NCBI RefSeq assembly: GCF_026870175.2
Contig: NZ_CP113977.2
Span: forward strand, 2,232,001 to 2,296,000
Length of the DNA stretch: 64,000 bases
From: Flavobacterium aestivum
GTDB taxonomy: Bacteria > Bacteroidota > Bacteroidia > Flavobacteriales > Flavobacteriaceae
Direction of reading: 5' to 3'
Part shown: positions 56,833 through 64,000 of the stretch, piece after piece
Numbering within the stretch: the stretch's first letter is position 1
How the letters are laid out: every line of letters begins with the position of its first letter
Notes under the pieces: model-generated
Told to the model about the DNA's origin: nothing
What the model saw: only the letters and a program-made list of their open reading frames with translations
Database searches by the model: none
Program-made: the position numbers and the translations under genes

Positions 56833-57558
56833 TTATTCTATTTTTAGTATTATGCGATTTTCTAATGTCCCTGAACTTACAAATCCAAGTCTTTCGTATA
56901 TGGGTTCTCCCATTTTAGAAGCATTGAGAACACAATGATTACTATTGTTAATGATTGCTTCATCGATTAATCTTTCTGTTATGCTTTTTCCTATTCCTTT
57001 GCCTCGTCCGTCAGGAATAGTGCCAATCATATGAAAACCGGCATTGTTATCCGTGTCAAAATATACAATTCCGCAGCCATAGGCTTTTCCTTTTTCTTTG
57101 TAGATAAAATTTTTAACACGAGAGCTGTCTTTGCAAATGTTATAAATGATTTCACCATCAACTTTGTAGCCAAATGATTGTGAAGCAATTGTTGCAAATT
57201 CTAAGGCTTCAGCTTTGGTTTCTATTTGATGGATATTTGGATTTTTTGCATTTACATTCGTGTAATTTTTTAAGTCCAATGACATGTTTGTCTGTGTGAA
57301 AAGCAATTGGGTTTTGTCATGTATGGCTTGTGCTTTATTTTTATCAAGAGTGATAATACTGGGTAACAAGTCCAGGTTACTTAGGCGTATTACTTCATTA
57401 TAGCTTTCTATTTTATCCTCGATAGAATAAATTCTTTTTGGCCAATCAGAACCAGAGACAGAAACCGCTTTGTAATTGGGAGAATGCGTATAAATATTGT
57501 TTTGTTGCCCGATGTAACTCCAGAATTCGAATAGGTTATTTGTTATTTTATCATTCAT
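56833..57558 (-). CDS. GNAT family N-acetyltransferase
   Basis: 241 residues. The first half (1-120) is a degenerate GNAT-like lobe, and the second half is a full GNAT domain with the acetyl-CoA loop PDGRGKGIGKSITERL (about 182-197) and GEPIYERLGFVSSGTL. The cytosolic enzyme acetylates an unknown amine. It is on the same strand as the next GNAT gene but 108 bp away. Confidence 0.85.
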   Translation of the reverse strand: MNDKITNNLFEFWSYIGQQNNIYTHSPNYKAVSVSGSDWPKRIYSIEDKIESYNEVIRLSNLDLLPSIITLDKNKAQAIHDKTQLLFTQTNMSLDLKNYTNVNAKNPNIHQIETKAEALEFATIASQSFGYKVDGEIIYNICKDSSRVKNFIYKEKGKAYGCGIVYFDTDNNAGFHMIGTIPDGRGKGIGKSITERLIDEAIINNSNHCVLNASKMGEPIYERLGFVSSGTLENRIILKIE

Positions 57559-57665
57559 CTTTTTTGGTTCAATTCGTTTATTTATTCTTTACAATGCGCT
57601 CTTTTATAGTGGTTGCTAACGACTTTATAACTTTTGTTTTTTGATAGTTTTAGATATTCATTTTA

Positions 57666-58562
57666 TTATTCTAGGCTATCGTCTTCCCAAATAACGGAAC
57701 TTATTTTCCACCCAGTGCTTGTCTTGACAAACTGAAATAATTTATTACCATTACCTATAAATGAAGTTCCGTTAAGTTGTCCTTTCTTTTCAAATCTGGA
57801 AAATCGCTGAGCAATATTGCCAACTATCTTGGTTTCTTCGGAGGTTTCATATTCCATAAACTCAGTAAGTGTTCCATCTGAGAGTATTTTTTTTCTTGGC
57901 TCAATAAAGGTGTTTAGATTGTAAACCTCTTCATTGTTGGCATTCTTCTTTATTATTATAGTTTCAGGTAGGCAAATGGTATGAATAGTATTCCAGTTTG
58001 GTTTCTGTTGGTCGCTATTCGTGAAAATATTAAAAAAAGATTCGGTTAACTGGTCAATAAGTAATTTGTCTACAGAGACAGAATAGACTTGTAGTAACCG
58101 GTTTTTATTTTGGATTTCTTTGTAAAATCGCAGACCTAATTTCTCCAGAAGTTGGATAGAATTTGTATTCTCTTTTATCGTTGTTGCAAGAATATATTTG
58201 TGGCTGGAATTCTTTATAGCATCATTTAATATTGCAATTGAAGCTTCTTGAGCATATCCTTTTTTGGTGTAATTTGAAAGAAAAGCAAAACCTATATCAT
58301 AATGGTCTAAATAATCACGTTTCATAAAAGTGATAATACCAATTGGTGTTTGTTGGCCTTGAATTCTTACAATCCAATAATTAGTATTTGGGTCGCTAAT
58401 TATTTTTTGGATATATTCCTTTGCTTCAGTTATGCTTTTAATATTTCTATCCCCGATATACTTTATCCATTCATTGGTGTTTACTAGTTCCGAAATAAAT
58501 TCAGCGTCATTTAAATCTATTTTATTTAGTAAAAGTCTGGGGGTGCTGTATGTATTTTGCAT
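57666..58562 (-). CDS. GNAT acetyltransferase fused to an NTF2-like domain
   Basis: 298 residues in two domains. Residues 1-165 are a RimJ/RimL-like GNAT domain (TPRLLLNKIDLNDAEFI, DIGFAFLSNYTKKGYAQEAS, NSIQLLEKLGLRFYKEI). Residues about 168-298 are an NTF2/DUF4440-like fold (LIDQLTESFFNIFTNSDQQK at the front, then IVGNIAQRFSRFEKKGQ and WKISSVIWEDD). The frame is continuous with no internal stop, so it is a real fusion. The role of the second domain is unknown. Confidence 0.85.
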   Translation of the reverse strand: MQNTYSTPRLLLNKIDLNDAEFISELVNTNEWIKYIGDRNIKSITEAKEYIQKIISDPNTNYWIVRIQGQQTPIGIITFMKRDYLDHYDIGFAFLSNYTKKGYAQEASIAILNDAIKNSSHKYILATTIKENTNSIQLLEKLGLRFYKEIQNKNRLLQVYSVSVDKLLIDQLTESFFNIFTNSDQQKPNWNTIHTICLPETIIIKKNANNEEVYNLNTFIEPRKKILSDGTLTEFMEYETSEETKIVGNIAQRFSRFEKKGQLNGTSFIGNGNKLFQFVKTSTGWKISSVIWEDDSLE

Positions 58563-58754
58563 TGTTTGCGAGGTTATAGTCTGTTAGTTGTTTGTAGTAC
58601 TGTCCTTCAGCTTGCCCTTAACTTCAGTTCGTCTAAAACTCTAACCAAACTAATTTTTGTTTTTCTGGAATTAAATATACCAAAAATCGCTTAATACATC
58701 GGGACAAATATATCGGGAGACGGAAATATAATTATGTTATTTTGCAATATTTTT

Positions 58755-60269
58755 TTAATTTTTAGTTTCTATTTCAATTATTTTTTTTCCCTTTTGTCCA
58801 AAATAATGAGTCAACAATTTCTCATATACTTTGTAGCCATCGTCTACATTTGTGAATATTACAATCCCTTTTTTAGATTTTGGGAAAAGGAAAAAAATAG
58901 TTTGAACGCCATTGTCTGCACCGCTGTGTGAAAGAGCGATTTCTCCGTTTCCTAAATCATAGATTTCAAAACCCAACCCAAAGTGTTTTCCGTTTTTAGT
59001 CTCTACTTGATTGGTCATCATGTCATCAAAAACCTTTTTAGACAACCCATCACTATTCATAACACTTACTAAAAATGTACCGTAATCCTCAATAGTTGTT
59101 AGTAGATCGTCTGCTGCATTTGCTGTGGTATTTTTGTATGTGTCATAAGCAACTCCTTTGTTATTATAACCAATTGCAAATCTGCTTTCATCGGTTTTTT
59201 TACTCCAAAAGAATTCGGTATCATGCATGTGCAAAGGCATAAATATTAATTCATTAGCTAATTGATCAAGTGTTTTATGGAATTTATGTTCTAATGCCTT
59301 TCGTAAATACTCTAATCCTTCACCTGAGTATTGATATTTAGTTCCCGGTTCAAATTGGAAATGCAGTTTTCCGTCTTTACTACTTCCTCTCCAATTCGAG
59401 AAGCCTGTTTGATGACTTAAAATAAGTCTTGTGGTCAATTTTTTGTGATTAGGATCTTTGCTAATATCTGGATCAATCCAATAATGATAAATAGGTTCAT
59501 CTAAATCCCATTTTCCTAAACTTACTAGTTTTAAGGTGACTATAGCAGTTACTGGTTTTGTTAATGAAGCCACATTGAATATCGTGTTGTAAGGTGCACT
59601 GACTCCTTTTTTTAATTCACCAAACACTTTTACCTGTTGCAATTTGTTATCGTTAATGACTCCAATTCCTAAAGTAGGGATGTTGTTTTTGGTAAGCCAT
59701 TTTTCGATTTCGGTATCATTATCAAAAAGCGATGATTTTGTTGTGTCGAGTAATTGAACCTGATGGTCGTAACTTAATGATTTTGTTAGTTTCCAAACAC
59801 CATTTTCTAAAAGCCATAGATGAGTGAATTTTGCAGAACTGCCAAATACTTCTTTTTGTTTGTTTACCGTTTCATAAAATTGGTGAACTCCAATTTGGAT
59901 TGCTCCATAAAGTTTGTCTTTTTTATAGAGTGGATAAATTTCTGTGCTTTCTGGAAGCAATTCTCTTCTGGATTGATAAGTCGTAGGGGAAATGCATAAC
60001 CCATTTCGGAGATTGTGAAGAAACTGTTTTTTGTTTGAAATGCTGTCCTTATCATGATAAAATTCAAAGTTGTCGCTCAATAAGTTTTCAAATTGACTGA
60101 TATCACAAGTATTGAATCCTACATTAAAAAGCAGACTGTCTTTTGAAATTATTGTTTTGAATAATTCCGAATTCTTTTCTACTTGAGAATGTCCCGCTTG
60201 CATGTAGAAAAGTAAGACCCCAATTAAAATTGCTTTTAGTTGGAAAATGCAGTGATTTGATTGATTCAT
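58755..60269 (-). CDS. Exported beta-lactamase-like serine hydrolase with N-terminal NTF2-like domain
   Basis: 504 residues. A signal peptide (about 1-28) is followed by an NTF2/DUF4440-like domain (about 33-170, ending WLLENGVWKLTKSLSYDHQ). A class C beta-lactamase-type domain (about 185-495) then shows the SxxK motif SLTK (Ser235, Lys238) in FNVASLTKPV, the YxG-type motif YQYSGEGLEYL and HSGADNG near the end. Such proteins are usually esterases or peptidases acting on D-amino acid or wall substrates rather than antibiotic-resistance enzymes. Single gene, divergent from none. Confidence 0.9.
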   Translation of the reverse strand: MNQSNHCIFQLKAILIGVLLFYMQAGHSQVEKNSELFKTIISKDSLLFNVGFNTCDISQFENLLSDNFEFYHDKDSISNKKQFLHNLRNGLCISPTTYQSRRELLPESTEIYPLYKKDKLYGAIQIGVHQFYETVNKQKEVFGSSAKFTHLWLLENGVWKLTKSLSYDHQVQLLDTTKSSLFDNDTEIEKWLTKNNIPTLGIGVINDNKLQQVKVFGELKKGVSAPYNTIFNVASLTKPVTAIVTLKLVSLGKWDLDEPIYHYWIDPDISKDPNHKKLTTRLILSHQTGFSNWRGSSKDGKLHFQFEPGTKYQYSGEGLEYLRKALEHKFHKTLDQLANELIFMPLHMHDTEFFWSKKTDESRFAIGYNNKGVAYDTYKNTTANAADDLLTTIEDYGTFLVSVMNSDGLSKKVFDDMMTNQVETKNGKHFGLGFEIYDLGNGEIALSHSGADNGVQTIFFLFPKSKKGIVIFTNVDDGYKVYEKLLTHYFGQKGKKIIEIETKN

Positions 60270-60335
60270 TTTTGATTGATTGATTCTGCAATATTAGATC
60301 AAACATTATTTAAAGAATTGTAAAAAAGCGAAAAT

Positions 60336-61142
60336 CTATCTTTTTTTTGAAAGAAAATACGAATCAGGATTGAACATTTTCGGAGTTATTTTCGCGAGGT
60401 CTTTAAAATCTTTTATAAAATGAGATTGATCAAAATATTTATTATTGAGTGCTATATTGGTTAGGTTATATCCCTCTGGAGCAGAGTGGGTCATTTGGTC
60501 TACCGATTTTCTGAACTTTAGAATTTTGATGTATTTTTTGATGGTAAGTCCCGTGGCACTTTTAAATTTAATTTGCAATATTCTTTGGGAGGAATTCAAC
60601 TTTTCTCCAATTTCTGAAACATTAATTTCTTCATTATGGAGCTGGATCAGTTCACATATTTTTTCGATTATATTTTTATTGGGGTTTAAAGAAAATAACT
60701 CTTCAAAATAATTGTTTATACAATCTAGCAATTGCGAAATAGTATTCTCTAAACTGGGCTCAATTATATCTTTGAAGGGGAGGTCTCTTTGGTTTATTTT
60801 AATTATAGCATTGCTAAAATTACTTAAATCGTACTTTGGAAACATCGATATGGTCCAAGCATGAAATTGCACTATTGTAATTTTAGTTTTCGGTTCAATA
60901 TTAATTAATACGGTATTGGTCATTTGGGAGGAAAAATAAATTCCCTGATTTAATACATACTTTTTTTTACTTGTATGTACTTCTGCCGATTTACCACTTA
61001 TAATTGCCAGGTTGAAACTACCATTTGGGACTATTAATTTGTTTTCAATTGGCGTCTCTCCAGTACTATTATCTAAGCACCATATTTTATTTACAAATCG
61101 TTCACATTTTTTGCTCACATAATATTCTGAATATAATTCCAT
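60336..61142 (-). CDS. AraC-family transcriptional regulator
   Basis: 268 residues, soluble. An N-terminal cupin-like region (1-150) precedes a C-terminal helix-turn-helix pair (about 168-265: NVSEIGEKLNSSQRILQIKF and NLTNIALNNKYFDQSHFIKDFK, then ITPKMFN). The second helix-turn-helix is well conserved. No ligand can be assigned. It ends 66 bp before the start of the serine hydrolase gene on the same strand and could control it. Confidence 0.88.
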   Translation of the reverse strand: MELYSEYYVSKKCERFVNKIWCLDNSTGETPIENKLIVPNGSFNLAIISGKSAEVHTSKKKYVLNQGIYFSSQMTNTVLINIEPKTKITIVQFHAWTISMFPKYDLSNFSNAIIKINQRDLPFKDIIEPSLENTISQLLDCINNYFEELFSLNPNKNIIEKICELIQLHNEEINVSEIGEKLNSSQRILQIKFKSATGLTIKKYIKILKFRKSVDQMTHSAPEGYNLTNIALNNKYFDQSHFIKDFKDLAKITPKMFNPDSYFLSKKR

Positions 61143-61350
61143 TTTTTGGATAATTAGGGGTCAATGTTTTGTAGCCTAGGGAATCAATTGCAGAATACTT
61201 TGACTGAACGAAACTATGATTAAAAAGTAATTTTACTAAAGCTCAAATATAGTAAAATTCCTGCTAGAGAATCGAGCTTTTTGTTAATCATTTTGTTCGC
61301 TAAAATTGTCAAAATGTTATAAATAGGTAATTCAAATGTTAGTGGTTGTC

Positions 61351-61767
61351 TTAGTTGTCAACAGGTTCCCATAATTCTATCTTATTGCCATCGGTATCCA
61401 TAATATGTATAAATTTTCCATAGTCATAAGTTGCAATACTGTCAAGTATGGTCACTCCATTTTCTTTGAGTTGTTTTACAAGTTCTTCAAGGTTTTGAAC
61501 TCGGTAATTAATCATAAATTCTTTTTTGGATGGAGAAAAATATTCATCTCCTTTTTTGAAAGGACACCATTGAAGAGAGTTTATTTCATCAGGTTTGTTA
61601 ATGTTTCTGGATTCAAAACTCGATGAACCCCATTCGTTGATTTCAATTCCTAAATTTTTAGTATACCAATCTTTCGTATCCTGCAGATTGTCTGAGAAAA
61701 AGAAAATACCGCCAATTCCTGTCACTTTTGGAGTTGTGCTATCAGTTTTGTCATTGTGATCTTCCAT
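61351..61767 (-). CDS. VOC (glyoxalase/bleomycin-resistance) family protein
   Basis: 138 residues. Paired beta-alpha-beta-beta-beta modules are visible: IGGIFFFSDNLQDTKDWYTKNLGIE at the front and LVKQLKENGVTILDSI with FIHIMDTDGNKIELWEP at the end. The terminal Glu in IELWEP and the absence of an obvious first-module His/Glu pair leave the metal site uncertain. Family members include dioxygenases, glyoxalases and resistance proteins. The substrate is unknown. Confidence 0.88.
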   Translation of the reverse strand: MEDHNDKTDSTTPKVTGIGGIFFFSDNLQDTKDWYTKNLGIEINEWGSSSFESRNINKPDEINSLQWCPFKKGDEYFSPSKKEFMINYRVQNLEELVKQLKENGVTILDSIATYDYGKFIHIMDTDGNKIELWEPVDN

Positions 61768-61847
61768 GTGGTTGTTTTTTGGGTGATTGAATTATAGTTT
61801 GCAAAAACTGTTATAATCGGGTTATTAATGATATATTTATTGTTGTT

Positions 61848-62249
61848 TCATTTCCATCGGTCGCGACTTGTCTCCACATAGTGTTTCCAAACATACGGCC
61901 AAGGGATTACAAGAGGTACAATAATTCCCATTAAACAGTTTTGTGCTGTTTCCAAATTTTCTGAGTCCATTTGACCAGTTAACCACAATGGGAGTGCAAT
62001 AGTAATTAGCCATATTGATTTCCAAATTAGTTCAAAGAAAAGTATAGGCAACATTTTTAGCGGATTATGGATCCCTAAAAATGCCAAAATCGAGACTGCA
62101 CCCAGTAAGCTGCAGCCTACTCCGTGCCAGAGTGGCCAAGGAGTTGGGTGCTGAATTATTTGCGGCCATATGGTGAATCCAAGTCCTACTGATATAAGAA
62201 GATAAGTTGCTCGCAGCAGATATAAGCGGAATATTGATACTTCATTCAT
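61848..62249 (-). CDS. Small integral membrane protein, unknown function
   Basis: About 133 residues from ATG 62249 (MNEVSIFRLYLLRATYL); a longer frame to 62333 adds a charged, low-complexity N-terminus that I think is not translated. Four hydrophobic segments are visible (LLISVGLGFTIWPQII, HGVGCSLLGAVSILAFLGI, ILFFELIWKSIWLITIALPLW and GIIVPLVIPWPYVW). The charged C-terminus ETSRDRWK faces the cytosol by the positive-inside rule. I recall such proteins scattered across bacteria without function. Single gene. Confidence 0.75.
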   Translation of the reverse strand: MNEVSIFRLYLLRATYLLISVGLGFTIWPQIIQHPTPWPLWHGVGCSLLGAVSILAFLGIHNPLKMLPILFFELIWKSIWLITIALPLWLTGQMDSENLETAQNCLMGIIVPLVIPWPYVWKHYVETSRDRWK

Positions 62250-62435
62250 TTTATGGTTTTTATGATTACGTGTTTGCTCTTCATAATTAGAATATGATCT
62301 TGAATAAGTTTCCTTATTTTCTTTGTATCTCATATCTGGTGTTCCATTTTATATTTAGCTAATATACCAAAAAAATCCTTACAATATCTTTATAGTGTTC
62401 TGAGTCAATCTATTGTGAGATAGAACACATTAAAA

Positions 62436-62530
62436 GTCTTTGTGAGGAACGAAGCAATCACACTAGACTGAGTAAGCTAAGGAATCATCATGATGGGTAT
62501 GCGATATGAGATTGCTTCCCTCGCAATGAC
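62436..62530. repeat. Inverted-repeat element of the GAGGAACGAAGCAATC type
   Basis: The left arm 62436-62459 contains GAGGAACGAAGCAATC. The right arm 62510-62530 carries GATTGCTTCCCTCGCAATGAC partly inverted, giving an imperfect stem with a 3-nt insertion and a loop of about 50 nt. This family of dispersed palindromes occurs in many bacterial genomes as REP-like or MITE-like elements. It has no coding potential. Confidence 0.7.
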
Positions 62531-62558
62531 ATGCGCATTTTGGATTGATTCTGCTAAA

Positions 62559-62705
62559 GTCTAGCCCTGATCGCAGTAGAAAGCCTTCCGAAGGAGATTT
62601 GTATTTTTTCTGGGCAAAAAAGAGCGACCAGCGCAAGCTCCTTTTTTGTTTTAGAAAAAAACAAAGCTGCGAGTAAGCTTGTAACGTAGAGCGGGAAAAT
62701 GCTCC
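62559..62705 (+). ncRNA. Structured repeat element, possibly a Flavo-1-like RNA
   Basis: The stretch opens with TAGCCCTGATCGCAGTAG and closes with GTAGAGCGGGAAAATGCTCC. This pairing of AGCCCTGAT with AGCGGGAAA..GCTCC is one I remember from repeated structured elements in flavobacterial intergenic regions. Several GC-rich local stems occur between the ends (e.g. GGAG with CTCC). Whether it is the Rfam Flavo-1 motif is an inference from memory. The strand is assigned from the order of the motif. Confidence 0.45.
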
Positions 62706-62738
62706 AAAAAAAAATGACACCCTTTCGGATGTCATTTT
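62706..62738 (-). terminator. Terminator of the M3 peptidase gene
   Basis: On the minus strand AAAATGACATCC pairs with GGTGTCATTTT (one mismatch) and runs into nine T. It lies 24 bp after the stop codon at 62762. Confidence 0.8.
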
Positions 62739-62761
62739 GATATATAGATTTTTCTAAAAAA

Positions 62762-64000
62762 TTATTGGGCAGATAGCCCTGCATTTTTTAGGTACGGCTC
62801 TGTGCGCATGTCATGACCGATGAATTCTTTGAAAGCATTATTTAAATCTACACTGTTCCCTACAGATAAAATGTATTTTTTGAAACGCTCGCAGTTTGCT
62901 CTAGTCATACCACCATTAGCTTCCATCCAATCGAATGCATTGTAGTCTAATGTTTTTGACCAAGTGTAAGCATAATATCCAGCACAGTAATCACCTCCCC
63001 AAATGTGGGCAAAATATGGTGAGTGGTAACGAGTAGGAACTTCATTTACCAATAATCCGTATTTCTCTAAAGCTTCTTTTTCGAATACCAAGGTTGGTTT
63101 AAAATCAGATTCTTTTTCAACACTGTGCCAAGCCATATCTAGTGTTGCAGCAGCTAGAATTTCGGTTACATCATATCCTTTATTGAAGGTTTCGGCTTTC
63201 TTGATTTTTTCGATTAACTCTTGTGGTATTGGTTGTTTGGTTTGGTAATGAATAGCATAATTCTTTAAGATTACTGGATCTAATGCCGCATGCTCATTGA
63301 TTTGAGATGGGAACTCTACATAATCTCTCGGTACTGAGGTTCCTGATAACGACACATATTCCTGGTTAGCGAACAATCCGTGTAATGTATGACCAAATTC
63401 ATGAAACATGGTAATTACATCATCAAAACTGATTAAAGAAGGGTTTCCAGCTACTGGTTTAGAAAAATTGTAAACGTTTACGATTACTGGTTTTTGTTTT
63501 AGGTAATGCGATTGGCTTACCAAATTATTCATCCAAGCTCCTCCGTTTTTATTATCACGAGTGTAAAAATCTAAATAGTAGATAGCGATTGAAGTGCCTT
63601 TGTCGTCAAAAACTTCATAAACTTTTACGTCAGAGTTATATACAGGCAAATCTTTTCGCTCTTTGAAGCTGATACCATACATTTGTTTGGCCGCATAGAA
63701 CACTCCTTTTTCTAACACGCTATTTAATTCAAAATACGGTTTAGTTTGACTTTCATCTAAGTCGTATTTTGCTTTACGTACTTGCTCAGCATAAAAATTC
63801 CAATCCCAAGGTTCAAGTTTAAATCCACCATTTTGAGCATCAATTAAATCTTGAATTTCTTTGGCTTCTACTTTAGCTTTGGCTACAGCTGGAGCGGCAA
63901 TTTTGGCTAACAATTCCATGGCAGCTGCTGGTGTTTGTGCCATTTGATCTTGCAATTTCCACTCTGCAAAACTTTTCTTGCCCATCAAATTAGCTTTTTG
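62762..64000 (-). CDS. M3-family zinc metallopeptidase (peptidyl-dipeptidase Dcp type), 5' end missing
   Basis: 413 codons of the C-terminal part of an M3 oligopeptidase; the frame is open to the right edge (KANLMGKKSFAEWKL), so the N-terminus lies outside. The zinc motif HEFGHTLHG is complete in TMFHEFGHTLHGLF, with the third ligand region further on. SGTSVPRDYVEFPSQINEH and YYAYTWSKTLDYNAF are typical of Dcp/oligopeptidase A. It cleaves short peptides. In this phylum such enzymes are often exported, which cannot be judged without the start. Confidence 0.93.
   Translation of the reverse strand, partial: QKANLMGKKSFAEWKLQDQMAQTPAAAMELLAKIAAPAVAKAKVEAKEIQDLIDAQNGGFKLEPWDWNFYAEQVRKAKYDLDESQTKPYFELNSVLEKGVFYAAKQMYGISFKERKDLPVYNSDVKVYEVFDDKGTSIAIYYLDFYTRDNKNGGAWMNNLVSQSHYLKQKPVIVNVYNFSKPVAGNPSLISFDDVITMFHEFGHTLHGLFANQEYVSLSGTSVPRDYVEFPSQINEHAALDPVILKNYAIHYQTKQPIPQELIEKIKKAETFNKGYDVTEILAAATLDMAWHSVEKESDFKPTLVFEKEALEKYGLLVNEVPTRYHSPYFAHIWGGDYCAGYYAYTWSKTLDYNAFDWMEANGGMTRANCERFKKYILSVGNSVDLNNAFKEFIGHDMRTEPYLKNAGLSAQ

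Larger units (their letters stand above)
62250..62761. other. Repeat-rich intergenic island before the M3 peptidase
   Basis: About 510 bp without a credible gene. It contains an inverted repeat pair (62436-62530), a structured repeat element (62559-62705) and the M3 peptidase terminator (62706-62738). It is richer in G+C than the surrounding intergenic DNA. Open frames here are coincidental. Confidence 0.65.

Noticed and set aside
62463..62784. Two overlapping open frames of 76 and 90 codons in the repeat island
   Set aside because: They run through repeat elements and the terminator of the M3 peptidase gene and have no start signals or family resemblance.

Overview
The window is an AT-rich stretch (roughly one third G+C by eye, not computed) of a Flavobacteriaceae chromosome, most likely Flavobacterium or a close relative. 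Evidence for this: Bacteroidetes-type promoters (TTTG, about 18-20 bp, TAnnTTTG) in front of several genes, almost no Shine-Dalgarno sequences, a type IX secretion sorting domain on a protease, a TonB-dependent receptor paired with a DUF4249 lipoprotein, a PafA-type phosphatase, and gene neighbourhoods (guaA / LysM / LysM / OsmC / DUF3820 / pyrG / yidC / YwqK / mnmA) that look flavobacterial. There is no rRNA, tRNA, CRISPR array, prophage or recognisable insertion sequence.

Layout. 1-3.8 kb: the 5' part of a CLC-type anion transporter, a RidA-family protein and three secreted or lipoprotein genes of unknown role. 4-19.3 kb: a plus-strand housekeeping block (GMP synthase, two LysM envelope proteins, OsmC, DUF3820, CTP synthase, YidC, YwqK repeat protein, MnmA, a T9SS-exported subtilase, a nitronate monooxygenase-like enzyme). 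19.4-33.5 kb: small secreted proteins, PafA phosphatase (+), lysA and gltBD (-), then sucC and selO (+). 33.6-43.7 kb: MscS-type channel, DUF1456, a thioredoxin-domain protein, an esterase, TerB-like protein, uvrB with a ParE-type toxin-antitoxin pair directly upstream, and rlmF.

43.8-62.3 kb is an almost entirely minus-strand accessory region. It holds an SRPBCC/ArsR/DinB operon with two palindromic operators sitting on its promoter, a DUF885 metallopeptidase, small NTF2-like and DHFR-like proteins, a two-domain aspartyl protease, thiamine pyrophosphokinase, the TonB receptor/DUF4249 pair, and a run of stress-type or scavenged genes (membrane AraC regulator, DJ-1/PfpI, two GNATs, a beta-lactamase-like hydrolase, an AraC regulator, a VOC protein). 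62.4-62.7 kb is a repeat island, and an M3 metallopeptidase runs off the right edge.

How the genes work together: guaA, pyrG, gltBD, lysA and sucC supply nucleotides, amino acids and TCA-cycle flux. The LysM proteins, YidC, the MscS channel, the TonB receptor and the T9SS protease serve the envelope. The most interesting points are the promoter-embedded ArsR operators, the toxin-antitoxin pair 3 bp upstream of uvrB, the LysM-PBP1 fusion that may be an LpoA-like envelope regulator, a promoter that would make guaA mRNA nearly leaderless, a perfect 26-bp inverted repeat before pyrG, and a structured repeat element at 62.6 kb. I see no convincing wholly new multi-gene system; most genes belong to known families.
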